A DNA stretch of 64,000 nt from Bacteroidia bacterium (GCA_030430385.1 JAUIFO010000013.1:1-64000), one strand, 5' to 3'. Numbered from the stretch's first letter, positions 17,010 through 25,382 are shown. Made by a program: numbers and translations. The notes: generated from the sequence alone by a model not told the origin.

Positions 17010-20000
17010 ATGTACTTAATTTTTGATACCGAAACCACAGGACTACCTAAACGTTGGGATGCACCAATTACAGATGTGGATAATTGGCCACGTTGTGTGC
17101 AAATTGCTTGGCAATTACACGATGGTATGGGAAACTGTATTGACCATCAAGATTATTTAATTCAACCTGATGGTTTTAATATTCCTTATGACTCAGAAAA
17201 GGTACATGGTATTTCTACCGAGTTAGCTCAAGAGCAAGGTGTTCCGATGCAAGAGGTTTTAGATAAGTTTAATGCAGTACTGTCTAAAACAAAATTTGTT
17301 GTTGGTCAAAATGTAACCTTTGACCTCAATATTATGGGAGCTGAATTTGTAAGAGCTGATTTAGCGAACCAACTTCAAGAACTTCCAATTTTAGATACCT
17401 GTACAGAACATACAGCCGAACTATGTAAAATTCCTGGAGGTCGTGGTGGAAAATTTAAACTTCCAACACTTACAGAGCTGCATCAGTTTTTGTTTGATGT
17501 GCCTTTTGCTGAAGCGCATAATGCTACTGCAGATGTTGAGGCAACAACACGGTGTTTTCTTGAACTCATTCGTCTTGGTGAATATACCAAAGAAGAATTA
17601 GATGTTCAACCTGATTATTTTCAGAAATTTAAGGAGGCCAACCCTCAAACCATTCAGTTAATTGGACTTAAACACATTAATCTTAAACGAGAAAGTGCTA
17701 AGATCAATGAACGTTTACAAGAGCAACAAACCGATGGTATTTCTGAAGCTGAGATTAAAGAAAATCTGTCTGGACTTGCCGACGTTGATTTTGTGCATCT
17801 CCATAACCATTCACAGTTTTCAGTATTACAATCAACAATGAGTGTTGCGCAATTGGTTGCTGCTGCTGCAGAGCATCATATGCCTTCTGTTGCGTTAACA
17901 GATCATGCCAATATGATGGGTGCCTTTCATTTTGTGAAAGCCGTAAATAATCATAATAAATCTGTTAAGGCTAAAATAGCTGAAGCTGAAGAAAACGGCG
18001 AAACAACAGACCTAAAAGAGATCAAACCTATCATTGGTTGTGAGTTTTTTGTTTGTGAAAACCATACGGACAAAACACGGAAAGATAATGGCTATCAAAT
18101 TGTATTGCTTGCTAAAAATAAAAACGGTTATCATAATTTAGCGAAGCTATCTTCGCACGCTTTTGTTGACGGATTCTATTATTTACCAAGAATTGACAAA
18201 CAACTGATTAAGCAGTATAAAGATGATCTTATTTGTTTAACAGGAAACCTTTATGGTGAAGTTCCTAGTAAGGTGTTAAACGTAGGAGAGAACCAAGCTG
18301 AAGAAGCTTTACTTTGGTGGAAAGAGACTTTTCAAGATGATTTGTATATCGAAATCATGCGTCATAATCAAGAAGACGAAAATCGCGTTAACCAAGTCTT
18401 GATTAAGTTAGCCCAACAACACAATGTGAAACTTGTGGCTACAAATAACACCTATTATCGCAATCAAAATGATGCTAATGCTCACGATATTTTATTGTGT
18501 GTGAAAGATGGTGAAAAGCAAGCGACTCCAATTGGTAGAGGAAGAGGCTATCGTTACGGATTACCTAATCAAGAATATTACTTTAAGTCATCTGAAGAGA
18601 TGAAAGCCTTGTTTAGAGATATTCCTGAAGCGATCTTAAACATTCAAGAGGTCGTAGATAAAGTTGAAGCTTTTCAATTGGCACGTGATGTCCTTCTTCC
18701 TGCGTTTGATATTCCTGACGAATTTAAAGATGAAGCAGACCGTTCTGATGGCGGAAAACGAGGTGAAAATGCTTACCTAAGACATTTGACTTATGAAGGT
18801 GCAAAAAAGCGTTATGGCGAAACCCTTTCCGAAGATGTCATTGAACGCTTAGATTTTGAATTAAGCGTTATTGAAAATACAGGATATCCTGGTTATTTTT
18901 TAATTGTAGAAGACTTCATTCGTGAAGCACGAAAGATGAATGTGTCTGTCGGACCTGGACGTGGTTCGGCTGCTGGATCGGTTGTTGCCTATTGTTTGTG
19001 GATTACCAATATTGATCCTTTAAAGTACGATTTACTTTTTGAGCGTTTCCTAAATCCTGACCGAATTAGCATGCCTGATATCGACATCGATTTTGATGAT
19101 GAAGGACGAAGTCGTGTTATGGATTATGTGATTGAAAAGTATGGCGCGAATCAGGTGGCTCAAATTATCACCTACGGAACAATGGCTGCTAAATCGTCAA
19201 TTCGAGATACTGCTAGAGTTTTAGATTTACCGCTTTTTGATGCCGATCGCATTGCTAAGCTGATTCCTACGATGTCTAAATTGAATAAGATTTTTGGTCT
19301 AGATGAAAAGGAATTGTCTAAAAAATTTAGAGCCGAAGATCTTGATAAAGTGAATCAGTTGCTCAATATTGCTGATGGTGACGATCTAGAATCTGAAACA
19401 GTAAACCTTGCTAGAACCTTGGAAGGTTCGGTTCGTAATACAGGAATTCATGCCTGTGGTGTGATTATTACTCCAGATGATATTACAAAGTTTGTGCCTG
19501 TTGCTACTGCTAAAGATTCGGATCTCTATGTGACACAATTTGACAACTCTGTGGTTGAAGATGCAGGCCTCTTAAAAATGGATTTTTTAGGGCTGAAAAC
19601 ATTAACACTTATTAAGGATACCGTTAAGATTGTTAAAGCGAAACATGGTATAGAGCTAGATCCTGAGAACTTTCCTCTAGATGATCAAAAAACGTATGAG
19701 TTATTCCAAAGAGGTGAAACCGTTGGTGTGTTTCAGTATGAATCTCCTGGAATGCAAAAGCACTTACGTGAATTAAAACCTACAGTGTTTGAAGATCTTA
19801 TTGCAATGAATGCCTTATATCGTCCTGGACCAATGGAATACATTCCTAGTTTTACCAGACGAAAGCATGGTGATGAAGAGATCGCATACGATCTGCCAGC
19901 TATGGAAGAGTATCTCAAAGAAACCTATGGTATTACAGTATACCAAGAGCAGGTGATGTTGTTGTCTCAAAAGTTAGCCGACTTTACTAAAGGTGAAGCT

Positions 20001-21398
20001 GACGTTCTTCGTAAAGCTATGGGAAAAAAACAGATTGCTGTTCTTGATAAAATGAAACCAAAGTTTATTGAACAGGCTGCTGCAAATGGTCATGACGCTA
20101 AGGTTTTAGAGAAAGTTTGGAAAGATTGGGAAGCATTTGCTAGTTATGCATTTAATAAATCGCATTCCACATGTTATGCTTGGATTGCCTATCAGACCGC
20201 TTATTTAAAAGCACATTATCCAGCAGAGTATATGGCTGCTGTGTTATCTAATAATATGAATGACATTAAACAAGTCACCTTCTTTATGGAAGAATGTAAA
20301 CGCATGCGTTTGGAAGTTCTTGGTCCAGATGTCAATGAATCGTATTACAAGTTTTCGGTAAATCAAGATGGTGCTGTTCGCTTCGGAATGGGAGCGATTA
20401 AAGGTGTTGGTCATGGTGCAGTAAAAACCATAGTTGAGCACAGAAAAAAAGATGGACATTATGCTTCTATTTTTGACTTGGCAAAACGTATAGATTTGCG
20501 TGCTGCTAATAAAAAAGCGTTTGAGAATTTAGCCTTGGCAGGAGGTTTTGATGGCTTTGGAAACACGCATCGTGCACAGTATTTTCACGATGAAGGCGAT
20601 GGGATTACATTTCTTGAAAAAGCTATAAAATATGGTGCCAGACATCAGGAAAATGAAAACTCAGCGCAAGTGAGTTTGTTTGGTGCTTCTAGTGATGTTC
20701 AAATTGCTGAACCTCAAATTCCACCTTGTGAAGAATGGGGAACTTTAGGGAAACTAAAGCGCGAGAAAGAAGTGGTAGGAATTTATATTTCTGGACATCC
20801 TTTAGATGATTTTAAAGTTGAAATGCGCACATTCTGTAATGCTAATTTAGGAATGTTACAAGATTTGAATCCTTATGTGAATCGTGAGTTGACTTTTGGT
20901 GGTGTGGTGTCTGATGTTCAACATCGTGTTAGTAAACAAGGCAAAGATTGGGCTATTTTCACTTTGGAAGATTACACCGATAGTTATGAATTTAGAATTT
21001 TTGGTGAAGAATGTTTGAAGTTCAGACATTTCCTCATTGTGAATAGGTTTCTGTACATTAAAATCTTTGTTAGAGAAGGATGGGTTAATCGCGAAACAGG
21101 AAAGAAGAGTGACCCTAGAATTCAGTTTAATAGCTTTCAACTGCTTCACGATGTTATGGATACTTATGCTAAGAAATTATCTATTCAGCTTAATATTAAT
21201 GACATTAAAGCATCAAAGATTACCCAGCTACAAGAGATGTTAAGGACGCATGAAGGCAACCATGCTCTTAATTTTGTCATCTATGATAATGAAGAAGAGA
21301 TCAAACTGAATTTACCCAGCCGAAAACAAAAAGTAAAAATCTCTCAAGAACTTCTTCAAGAGTTAGAACAGAATGACGTGTTTTACAAATTAAACTAG
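17010..21398 (+). CDS. dnaE: DNA polymerase III alpha subunit with N-terminal proofreading exonuclease
   Basis: 1462 residues. Residues 1-185 are a DnaQ-like DEDDh exonuclease: IFDTETTGLP (D6, E8), QNVTFDLNIMG, and HNATADVEA (ExoIII His and Asp). From about 260 comes the PHP domain (FVHLHNHSQFSVLQS, ALTDHANMMG), then the C-family polymerase palm (VGPGRGSAAGSVVAYC and the catalytic PDIDIDFDDEGR). LARTLEGSVRNTGIHACGVI, a helix-hairpin-helix region and a C-terminal OB domain (LTFGGVVSDVQHRV) follow. This is the replicative polymerase, here with proofreading in the same chain, an arrangement seen in Flavobacteriia. It is monocistronic and starts at ATG 17010. Confidence 0.95.
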   Translation: MYLIFDTETTGLPKRWDAPITDVDNWPRCVQIAWQLHDGMGNCIDHQDYLIQPDGFNIPYDSEKVHGISTELAQEQGVPMQEVLDKFNAVLSKTKFVVGQNVTFDLNIMGAEFVRADLANQLQELPILDTCTEHTAELCKIPGGRGGKFKLPTLTELHQFLFDVPFAEAHNATADVEATTRCFLELIRLGEYTKEELDVQPDYFQKFKEANPQTIQLIGLKHINLKRESAKINERLQEQQTDGISEAEIKENLSGLADVDFVHLHNHSQFSVLQSTMSVAQLVAAAAEHHMPSVALTDHANMMGAFHFVKAVNNHNKSVKAKIAEAEENGETTDLKEIKPIIGCEFFVCENHTDKTRKDNGYQIVLLAKNKNGYHNLAKLSSHAFVDGFYYLPRIDKQLIKQYKDDLICLTGNLYGEVPSKVLNVGENQAEEALLWWKETFQDDLYIEIMRHNQEDENRVNQVLIKLAQQHNVKLVATNNTYYRNQNDANAHDILLCVKDGEKQATPIGRGRGYRYGLPNQEYYFKSSEEMKALFRDIPEAILNIQEVVDKVEAFQLARDVLLPAFDIPDEFKDEADRSDGGKRGENAYLRHLTYEGAKKRYGETLSEDVIERLDFELSVIENTGYPGYFLIVEDFIREARKMNVSVGPGRGSAAGSVVAYCLWITNIDPLKYDLLFERFLNPDRISMPDIDIDFDDEGRSRVMDYVIEKYGANQVAQIITYGTMAAKSSIRDTARVLDLPLFDADRIAKLIPTMSKLNKIFGLDEKELSKKFRAEDLDKVNQLLNIADGDDLESETVNLARTLEGSVRNTGIHACGVIITPDDITKFVPVATAKDSDLYVTQFDNSVVEDAGLLKMDFLGLKTLTLIKDTVKIVKAKHGIELDPENFPLDDQKTYELFQRGETVGVFQYESPGMQKHLRELKPTVFEDLIAMNALYRPGPMEYIPSFTRRKHGDEEIAYDLPAMEEYLKETYGITVYQEQVMLLSQKLADFTKGEADVLRKAMGKKQIAVLDKMKPKFIEQAAANGHDAKVLEKVWKDWEAFASYAFNKSHSTCYAWIAYQTAYLKAHYPAEYMAAVLSNNMNDIKQVTFFMEECKRMRLEVLGPDVNESYYKFSVNQDGAVRFGMGAIKGVGHGAVKTIVEHRKKDGHYASIFDLAKRIDLRAANKKAFENLALAGGFDGFGNTHRAQYFHDEGDGITFLEKAIKYGARHQENENSAQVSLFGASSDVQIAEPQIPPCEEWGTLGKLKREKEVVGIYISGHPLDDFKVEMRTFCNANLGMLQDLNPYVNRELTFGGVVSDVQHRVSKQGKDWAIFTLEDYTDSYEFRIFGEECLKFRHFLIVNRFLYIKIFVREGWVNRETGKKSDPRIQFNSFQLLHDVMDTYAKKLSIQLNINDIKASKITQLQEMLRTHEGNHALNFVIYDNEEEIKLNLPSRKQKVKISQELLQELEQNDVFYKLN

Positions 21399-21452
21399 TG
21401 TAACATTTTAAAATAAAACACTACATATCTTTAAACCATAACCATTTGAGAT

Positions 21453-21626
21453 ATGAAAACAACACGATATATTTTGTTAGTGATAGGTGTTGCAGGATTA
21501 GTTGCTGCTGTATTCGGACTCATAAAAGGTGATGCCTTTACAGATCAAGTTATGACGATTGTGTGTGGCGCATGTTTAATTTATGGTTACTTTCAGTTAA
21601 AGAACTATCAGGAAATGGAAGGTTAG
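21453..21626 (+). CDS. Small two-helix membrane protein
   Basis: 57 residues (MKTTRYILLVIGVAGLVAAV ... YQEMEG). Two hydrophobic segments, about 6-24 and 34-48, are joined by a short polar loop (KGDAFTDQ). The ATG has GAGAT just upstream. It lies 54 bases after dnaE and converges on the SRPBCC gene, whose stop codon begins one base after its own. No family recognised. Intact frame, start context and membrane topology support it as a real gene. Confidence 0.6.
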   Translation: MKTTRYILLVIGVAGLVAAVFGLIKGDAFTDQVMTIVCGACLIYGYFQLKNYQEMEG

Positions 21627-21627
21627 T

Positions 21628-22053
21628 TTAGGTGTTTGACTGAAGATGATTTCTTAATTTTTCAGTAATAAACATATCCCAAGTTTTGGAACAGACTTCA
21701 TAACAATTCACTTTAGGTGTTAGACCTATTTGATGAAAATTGATTTCCAGTTCAGTGTCTTTTTTTATAAGCTCCCATTGTAAGATATGCCCAATCCATT
21801 CTTTATTAAAATCGGGTTCACCATCAATACATTCCCATACGATTTTCTTATATGGTGTAAATTCTAAAATATTGAAGGTCCACCAATATCCATTATCAAA
21901 TTGAATCGTGAATTGACCTCCCTTTTTTTGATCAGATTTACTCGTGCTTGACCACCATTTATGAATGTTTTTAGTCAAGGCAATAAAAGCCTTTTTTGCG
22001 TCTACTTTTACGACTATTTGTGTATTATAGTTCATGTTTATTACATCATCCAT
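21628..22053 (-). CDS. SRPBCC (START/AHSA1-like) domain protein
   Basis: 141 residues. The opening IVVKVDAKKAFIALTKNIHKWW and the later YKKIVWECIDG and WEL strands fit the helix-grip fold of SRPBCC proteins, which enclose a hydrophobic ligand. An internal ATG at 22035 is an alternative start. It is the last gene of a three-gene overlapping operon: its start overlaps the ArsR-type regulator's stop by eight bases. The ligand is unknown. Confidence 0.78.
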   Translation of the reverse strand: MDDVINMNYNTQIVVKVDAKKAFIALTKNIHKWWSSTSKSDQKKGGQFTIQFDNGYWWTFNILEFTPYKKIVWECIDGEPDFNKEWIGHILQWELIKKDTELEINFHQIGLTPKVNCYEVCSKTWDMFITEKLRNHLQSNT

Positions 22054-22375
22054 GTTTTGACGAATTTAAATATGTGTCTAAATTATCAAGAGAATTATCC
22101 CAGAATTGCTCATAAAATTTTAACCATTTATTTAGGTCTTGAAGCGGTTTTGCATTAGCGCTACAGAAACGTTCTCTACCTTGGTTTTTAAGATGAATGA
22201 GTCCAGCACCTTCTAAAGTTTTTATATGTTTTGTGACGCCTTGCCGACTAATATCAAACTGGTTTGCAATTTGTGTGATCGATAATGCTGAACTTGCAAT
22301 TACTAAGGCGTGAAATATCTCACGCCTTGTTGGATCTGCGATGGCTTTAAATAGTTGTGTGATTTTATCGTGCAT
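22046..22375 (-). CDS. ArsR-family transcriptional regulator
   Basis: 109 residues. A winged-helix domain covers nearly the whole protein: KAIADPTRREIFHALV, then LSITQIANQFDISRQGVTKHIKTLEGAGLI as the helix-turn-helix, then a wing. No Cys pair of the metal-sensing ArsR kind is present, so it belongs to the branch usually paired with SRPBCC proteins. It is flanked by two SRPBCC genes with overlapping ends and very probably controls this operon through the palindromes at 22815 and 22857. Confidence 0.88.
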   Translation of the reverse strand: MHDKITQLFKAIADPTRREIFHALVIASSALSITQIANQFDISRQGVTKHIKTLEGAGLIHLKNQGRERFCSANAKPLQDLNKWLKFYEQFWDNSLDNLDTYLNSSKHG

Positions 22376-22790
22376 TTACCTGTGGCTTTAAGTAGTGGAT
22401 CAATCCGTTTATACAATTATCCCAACCTCCATTAAAACTTTCAAACATAGCAATTGCTGTGTCTCCAGAATAGTTAGCAATACCAGAATGTTCTAAATAG
22501 AGTTTTGTGCCTTTATTAGTAGGTTCTAAAATCCATTTTACAGTTGTTTCAATAGGCGTGTCTTTAACAATCCACGTATAGATTAAAGTGTAAGGACTAG
22601 CCGATTTAACTTCGCCAATAATGGCTGAACATTCGTCCTCTTTAGAGTTAAAAGTGTAGTGGTAACCTACTTCAGCCTTGAAATCGGCCTCTAAGAACCA
22701 ATTTGAAATTTCGTTAGCATTTGTAATGGCATTCCACACACTATCAATAGGATGATTAAGGACTTTTTCTTTAATAATGGTATCTCTCAT
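22365..22790 (-). CDS. SRPBCC (AHSA1-like) domain protein
   Basis: 141 residues. KVLNHPIDSVWNAITNANEISNWF is the canonical AHSA1-type N-terminus, followed by YTLIYTWIV and WILEPTNKGTKLYLEHSG; the long C-terminal helix is FNGGWDNCINGLIHYLK. These small helix-grip proteins bind hydrophobic ligands. It is first in the operon; the ArsR-type gene begins eleven bases before its end. The start is ATG 22790, about 25 bases downstream of the proximal operator. Confidence 0.85.
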   Translation of the reverse strand: MRDTIIKEKVLNHPIDSVWNAITNANEISNWFLEADFKAEVGYHYTFNSKEDECSAIIGEVKSASPYTLIYTWIVKDTPIETTVKWILEPTNKGTKLYLEHSGIANYSGDTAIAMFESFNGGWDNCINGLIHYLKPQVNAR

Positions 22791-22814
22791 AGTTGTTAGA
22801 TCTTTGATTAATAT

Positions 22815-22872
22815 GCAACTTAACGGTTGCTAAATTATATAAAGTAATTTTAATACGCAACTTTATGGTTGC
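22815..22872 (-). promoter_or_regulatory. Twin palindromic operators around the SRPBCC-ArsR promoter
   Basis: Two 16-base palindromes, GCAACTTAACGGTTGC (22815-22830) and GCAACTTTATGGTTGC (22857-22872), share the arms GCAAC/GTTGC. Their centres are 42 bp apart, four helical turns. On the minus strand the distal palindrome supplies TTG and the DNA between contains TATAATTTAG, close to the Bacteroidota -7 consensus, so a promoter is framed by the two sites. They are the likely binding sites of the ArsR-type regulator encoded downstream. Confidence 0.7.
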
Positions 22873-22886
22873 TTTTTTGGTGTTTT

Positions 22887-23002
22887 GCGCAAAGGATTGC
22901 AGCGACATCCTTTTTGCTTGAGGGTTGAAGTTGCTCGATGCCAAGCAAAAAGATATAGCGGAAAGCCTGACCCTCTGTAACTTTAGTGAAAGAGGGATGC
23001 GC
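22887..23002 (+). ncRNA. Structured repeat element or RNA with possible pseudoknot
   Basis: About 116 bases, more GC-rich than the surroundings. GCGCA (22887-22891) and TGCGC (22998-23002) can close the whole element. CTTTTTGCTTG (22910-22920) pairs perfectly with CAAGCAAAAAG (22942-22952). AGGGT in that hairpin loop (22921-22925) can pair with ACCCT (22970-22974), making a pseudoknot; alternatively CCCTCT (22971-22976) pairs with AGAGGG (22991-22996). The segments GGATTGCAGCGACATCC and GATATAGCGGAAAGCC recall sequences I know to recur between genes in flavobacterial genomes, perhaps the Flavo-1 RNA motif. Strand and identity are uncertain. Confidence 0.5.
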
Positions 23003-23084
23003 CCAAAGTAACAGTATATAAGCACTCAATATCTTTATAATGAAAACAAATACTTTGATTGTAAGGTTTGGCAAAATTTTTGAC

Positions 23085-23092
23085 TAATTTTG
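23085..23092 (+). promoter_or_regulatory. Candidate -7 box of trxA
   Basis: TAATTTTG matches the Bacteroidota TAnnTTTG element, 41 bases before the trxA start. TTG-containing sequences upstream (23059-23061, 23067-23070) are candidates for the -33 element but neither has the ideal spacing. Confidence 0.45.
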
Positions 23093-23132
23093 TGTATTAA
23101 ATTGAAGTTAAACACATTTATAATAGATAATT

Positions 23133-23450
23133 ATGGCATTAGAAATAACAGATGCAACGTTTGAAGAAACAGTATTAAAAAGTGATAAACCAGTAATGGT
23201 TGATTTTTGGGCAGCTTGGTGTGGACCATGTAGAATGGTTGGCCCAATCATAGATGAAATTAGCACAGAATATGATGGAAAAGCTGTAGTAGGTAAAGTT
23301 GATGTAGATGCAAATCAGGAATTTGCTGCTAAGTATGGCGTGAGAAATATTCCAACAGTATTGGTATTTCAAAACGGAGAAGTTGTAGGACGTCAAGTTG
23401 GTGTAGCTCCAAAAAATGCTTACACAGACGCTATCGATTCTTTATTATAA
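23133..23450 (+). CDS. trxA: Thioredoxin
   Basis: 105 residues with the thioredoxin active site WCGPC (C30, C33) and the conserved cis-Pro region RNIPTVLVFQNGE. No signal peptide, so it acts in the cytoplasm as a general disulfide reductase. Length and motifs match classical TrxA. It is monocistronic, with a -7 box upstream and an intrinsic terminator downstream. Confidence 0.95.
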   Translation: MALEITDATFEETVLKSDKPVMVDFWAAWCGPCRMVGPIIDEISTEYDGKAVVGKVDVDANQEFAAKYGVRNIPTVLVFQNGEVVGRQVGVAPKNAYTDAIDSLL

Positions 23451-23472
23451 AAGATATTCTAAAAGAAATGAT

Positions 23473-23508
23473 AAAAGGTTTGCCATTATGGTGAACCTTT
23501 TTTTATTT
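23473..23508 (+). terminator. Intrinsic terminator of trxA
   Basis: AAAAGGTT (23473-23480) pairs with AACCTTTT (23494-23501); inner GCC/GGT can extend the stem. A run of T follows. Confidence 0.85.
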
Positions 23509-23536
23509 TTAGATATTAATATGAATTTAAAAAACG

Positions 23537-24079
23537 ATGAGCAAACAAGCAAAAACTCAAGATAAAATAGATAATAAATTATTAGAAGATCGTAAAGTGT
23601 TTCTTTGGGGCATGGTAGACGACAAATCGGCGAAGCATGTCATTGACAGATTGATGTATTTAGACGCTTTAGAAACTAAAGACATTCATTTGTACATCAA
23701 CAGTCCAGGTGGTTATGTAACATCTGGATTTGCGATCTATGATTGTATTCAGTCTTTAAACAGTGACGTATCTACCATTTGTACTGGATTGGCAGCATCT
23801 ATGGGTTCCATCTTATTATCTGTTGGAACCAAAGGAAAACGTTTTATTCAGCCGCATGCTCGTGTGATGATTCATCAACCAAGTGGAGGCGCAAGAGGTC
23901 AAGCTAGTGATATTGAAATTACAGCTCAAGAAATCTTAAAGACCAAGGAGTTAAGCGCAAAAATTCTTGCAGATAACTGTGGTCAAGACTTTGACAAAGT
24001 GATGAAAGATTTTAATCGTGATCATTGGATGGGAGCTGAGGAATCTGTTGCTTACGGAATTGTAGATAAAATGATCTAA
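23537..24079 (+). CDS. clpP: ClpP-like ATP-dependent protease subunit (paralogue)
   Basis: 180 residues. The catalytic triad is S88 (GLAASMGSILL), H113 (ARVMIHQPS) and D162 (FNRDHWM). LYINSPGGYVTSGFAIYD is the conserved strand-loop. The N-terminal axial-loop region differs from the housekeeping ClpP of Bacteroidota, and no clpX is next to it, so this looks like a second ClpP. Its stop codon overlaps the start of the DUF58 gene (TAATG), suggesting coupled translation. Confidence 0.88.
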   Translation: MSKQAKTQDKIDNKLLEDRKVFLWGMVDDKSAKHVIDRLMYLDALETKDIHLYINSPGGYVTSGFAIYDCIQSLNSDVSTICTGLAASMGSILLSVGTKGKRFIQPHARVMIHQPSGGARGQASDIEITAQEILKTKELSAKILADNCGQDFDKVMKDFNRDHWMGAEESVAYGIVDKMI

Positions 24080-25008
24080 TGAATTTACAGGCAGAACTTA
24101 ATAAAGCAGGCGGTTTTAAAAATTTAGAATTGTTGGCAAAACAAGTCGTGGAAGGCTTTATTGCTGGGATGCATAAAAGTCCGTTTCATGGATTTTCTGC
24201 TGAATTTGCCGAACATAAGATTTATAATAATGGCGAAAGTACGCGTCATATTGATTGGAAGTTATTTGCAAAGACCGATAAGCTTTACACGAAGCGTTAT
24301 GATGATGAAACCAACTTACGTTGCCACTTAATTGTTGACAATAGTAGTTCGATGCATTATCCAGAACGTCGCGATTTTAATATTTCTAATTTGAATAAAA
24401 TTGCATTCTCTGCCTTAGCTTCTGCCTCATTAATGCACATTTTAAAAAAACAACGGGATGCTGTTGGGTTAAGCATTTATAGTGATGCTTATGATTACTA
24501 TGCGCCAGAAAAAGGAAGCGAAAGACATCATCAGATGCTTTTGAATCAGTTGAGTGCGACAGTAATCAACAAGCCTGTAAATAAAGCTACTGAAACGTAT
24601 ACCTATTTGCATCAAATTGCTGAAAACATTCATAGGCGCTCTCTTATCTTTTTGTTTACCGATTTGTTTCAAACAACAACAGATGATGTTAAACTTTTTG
24701 AAGCCTTACGACATTTGAAGCACAATAAACATGAGGTGATCTTATTTCATGTGATAGACAAAAGCAAAGAAGTGAAGTTTGATTTTAATAATACACCTAA
24801 GCGCTTTATAGATGTTGAAACCAATGAATACATTAATTTATATCCTCATACGATAAAGGACAATTATGAGGCTGCTGTAGACGACTATTTTAAATCTATT
24901 AGATTAAAGTGTGGTCAATATCAAATCAAATATGTCGAAGCCGATATTAATAAGCCTTTTGACAAGATTTTGACGACTTATATGGTCGAGCGTCAACGAT
25001 TTATTTAA
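24079..25008 (+). CDS. DUF58 (vWA-like) domain protein
   Basis: 309 residues. The DUF58 signature is clear: HKSPFHGFSAEFAEHKIYNNGESTRHIDWKL, followed by a vWA-like metal site (LIVDNSSSMHYPE, DxSxS) and LIFLFTDLF. No membrane segment is present, so it is cytosolic. In other bacteria DUF58 proteins accompany MoxR ATPases in metal-insertion or secretion systems; no MoxR gene is within the window, and here the partner gene is a ClpP paralogue. Confidence 0.85.
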   Translation: MNLQAELNKAGGFKNLELLAKQVVEGFIAGMHKSPFHGFSAEFAEHKIYNNGESTRHIDWKLFAKTDKLYTKRYDDETNLRCHLIVDNSSSMHYPERRDFNISNLNKIAFSALASASLMHILKKQRDAVGLSIYSDAYDYYAPEKGSERHHQMLLNQLSATVINKPVNKATETYTYLHQIAENIHRRSLIFLFTDLFQTTTDDVKLFEALRHLKHNKHEVILFHVIDKSKEVKFDFNNTPKRFIDVETNEYINLYPHTIKDNYEAAVDDYFKSIRLKCGQYQIKYVEADINKPFDKILTTYMVERQRFI

Positions 25009-25034
25009 AAAAAATAAAAATTTCAATAAAAAGA

Positions 25035-25065
25035 TTTGAGAAATTAAAAATCGAGTGTATATTTG
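25035..25065 (+). promoter_or_regulatory. Consensus Bacteroidota promoter of tRNA-Asp
   Basis: TTTG (25035-25038), 19 bases, then TATATTTG (25058-25065): an exact match to TTTG-N19-TAnnTTTG. Transcription should begin near 25072, a dozen bases before the mature tRNA. Confidence 0.85.
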
Positions 25066-25083
25066 CCCTCGCAATAATGCAAC

Positions 25084-25157
25084 GGTCTGGTAGTTCAGTT
25101 GGTTAGAATATCTGCCTGTCACGCAGGGGGTCGCGGGTTCGAGTCCCGTCCAGACCG
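25084..25157 (+). tRNA. tRNA-Asp (GTC)
   Basis: 74 bases. The acceptor stem is GGTCTGG (25084-25090) with CCAGACC (25150-25156), discriminator G. The anticodon loop CTGTCAC has GTC at 25118-25120, held by TCTGC/GCAGG. The T arm GCGGG-TTCGAGT-CCCGT is intact. The 3' CCA is not encoded, as is common in this phylum. Confidence 0.97.
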
Positions 25158-25175
25158 CAAAAAAATTGCAAAATT

Positions 25176-25204
25176 AAAGCTCTAAAATTTTAGGGCTTTT
25201 TTTA
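25176..25204 (+). terminator. Terminator of tRNA-Asp
   Basis: AAAGCTCTAAAA (25176-25187) pairs with TTTTAGGGCTTT (25188-25199) apart from one T-G position, followed by a T run. Confidence 0.75.
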
Positions 25205-25226
25205 AGCAATAAATGATAGTTGTGTT

Positions 25227-25323
25227 GTTCTAGGAGCAATCCTAGAGTTGTAAGTCTCTTATTAAGAGCTTACCGATGAGAAGCTTTCCTTTTTTCTTAA
25301 CAGAAAATCGGGATGCTTTTTTG
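25227..25323 (+). ncRNA. Candidate structured small RNA or leader with three hairpins
   Basis: Hairpin 1: TCTAGGA (25229-25235), loop GCAA (a GNRA tetraloop), TCCTAGA (25240-25246). Hairpin 2: GTAAG-t-CTCTT (25250-25260), loop ATT, AAGAG-CTTAC (25264-25273). Hairpin 3 is terminator-like: AAGC and TCC (25281-25289) pair with GGA and GCTT (25311-25318), followed by six T. No start codon with a convincing frame lies inside. It sits 18 bases after the tRNA terminator and 60 before a lipoprotein gene. It could be an independent small RNA or an attenuator of the lipoprotein gene; no family recognised. Confidence 0.45.
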
Positions 25324-25382
25324 TTTTAAGTGTGTTGTGATGACATTTTTAAACCAGTTCGATGGTATAAAAAACACACACT

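Noticed and set aside
22771-23074. Two overlapping minus-strand open frames of 74-84 codons
   Set aside because: They cover the structured repeat element and the operators. Their content (for example DVAAILCAKHQ) is a translation of the repeat and not a protein family.
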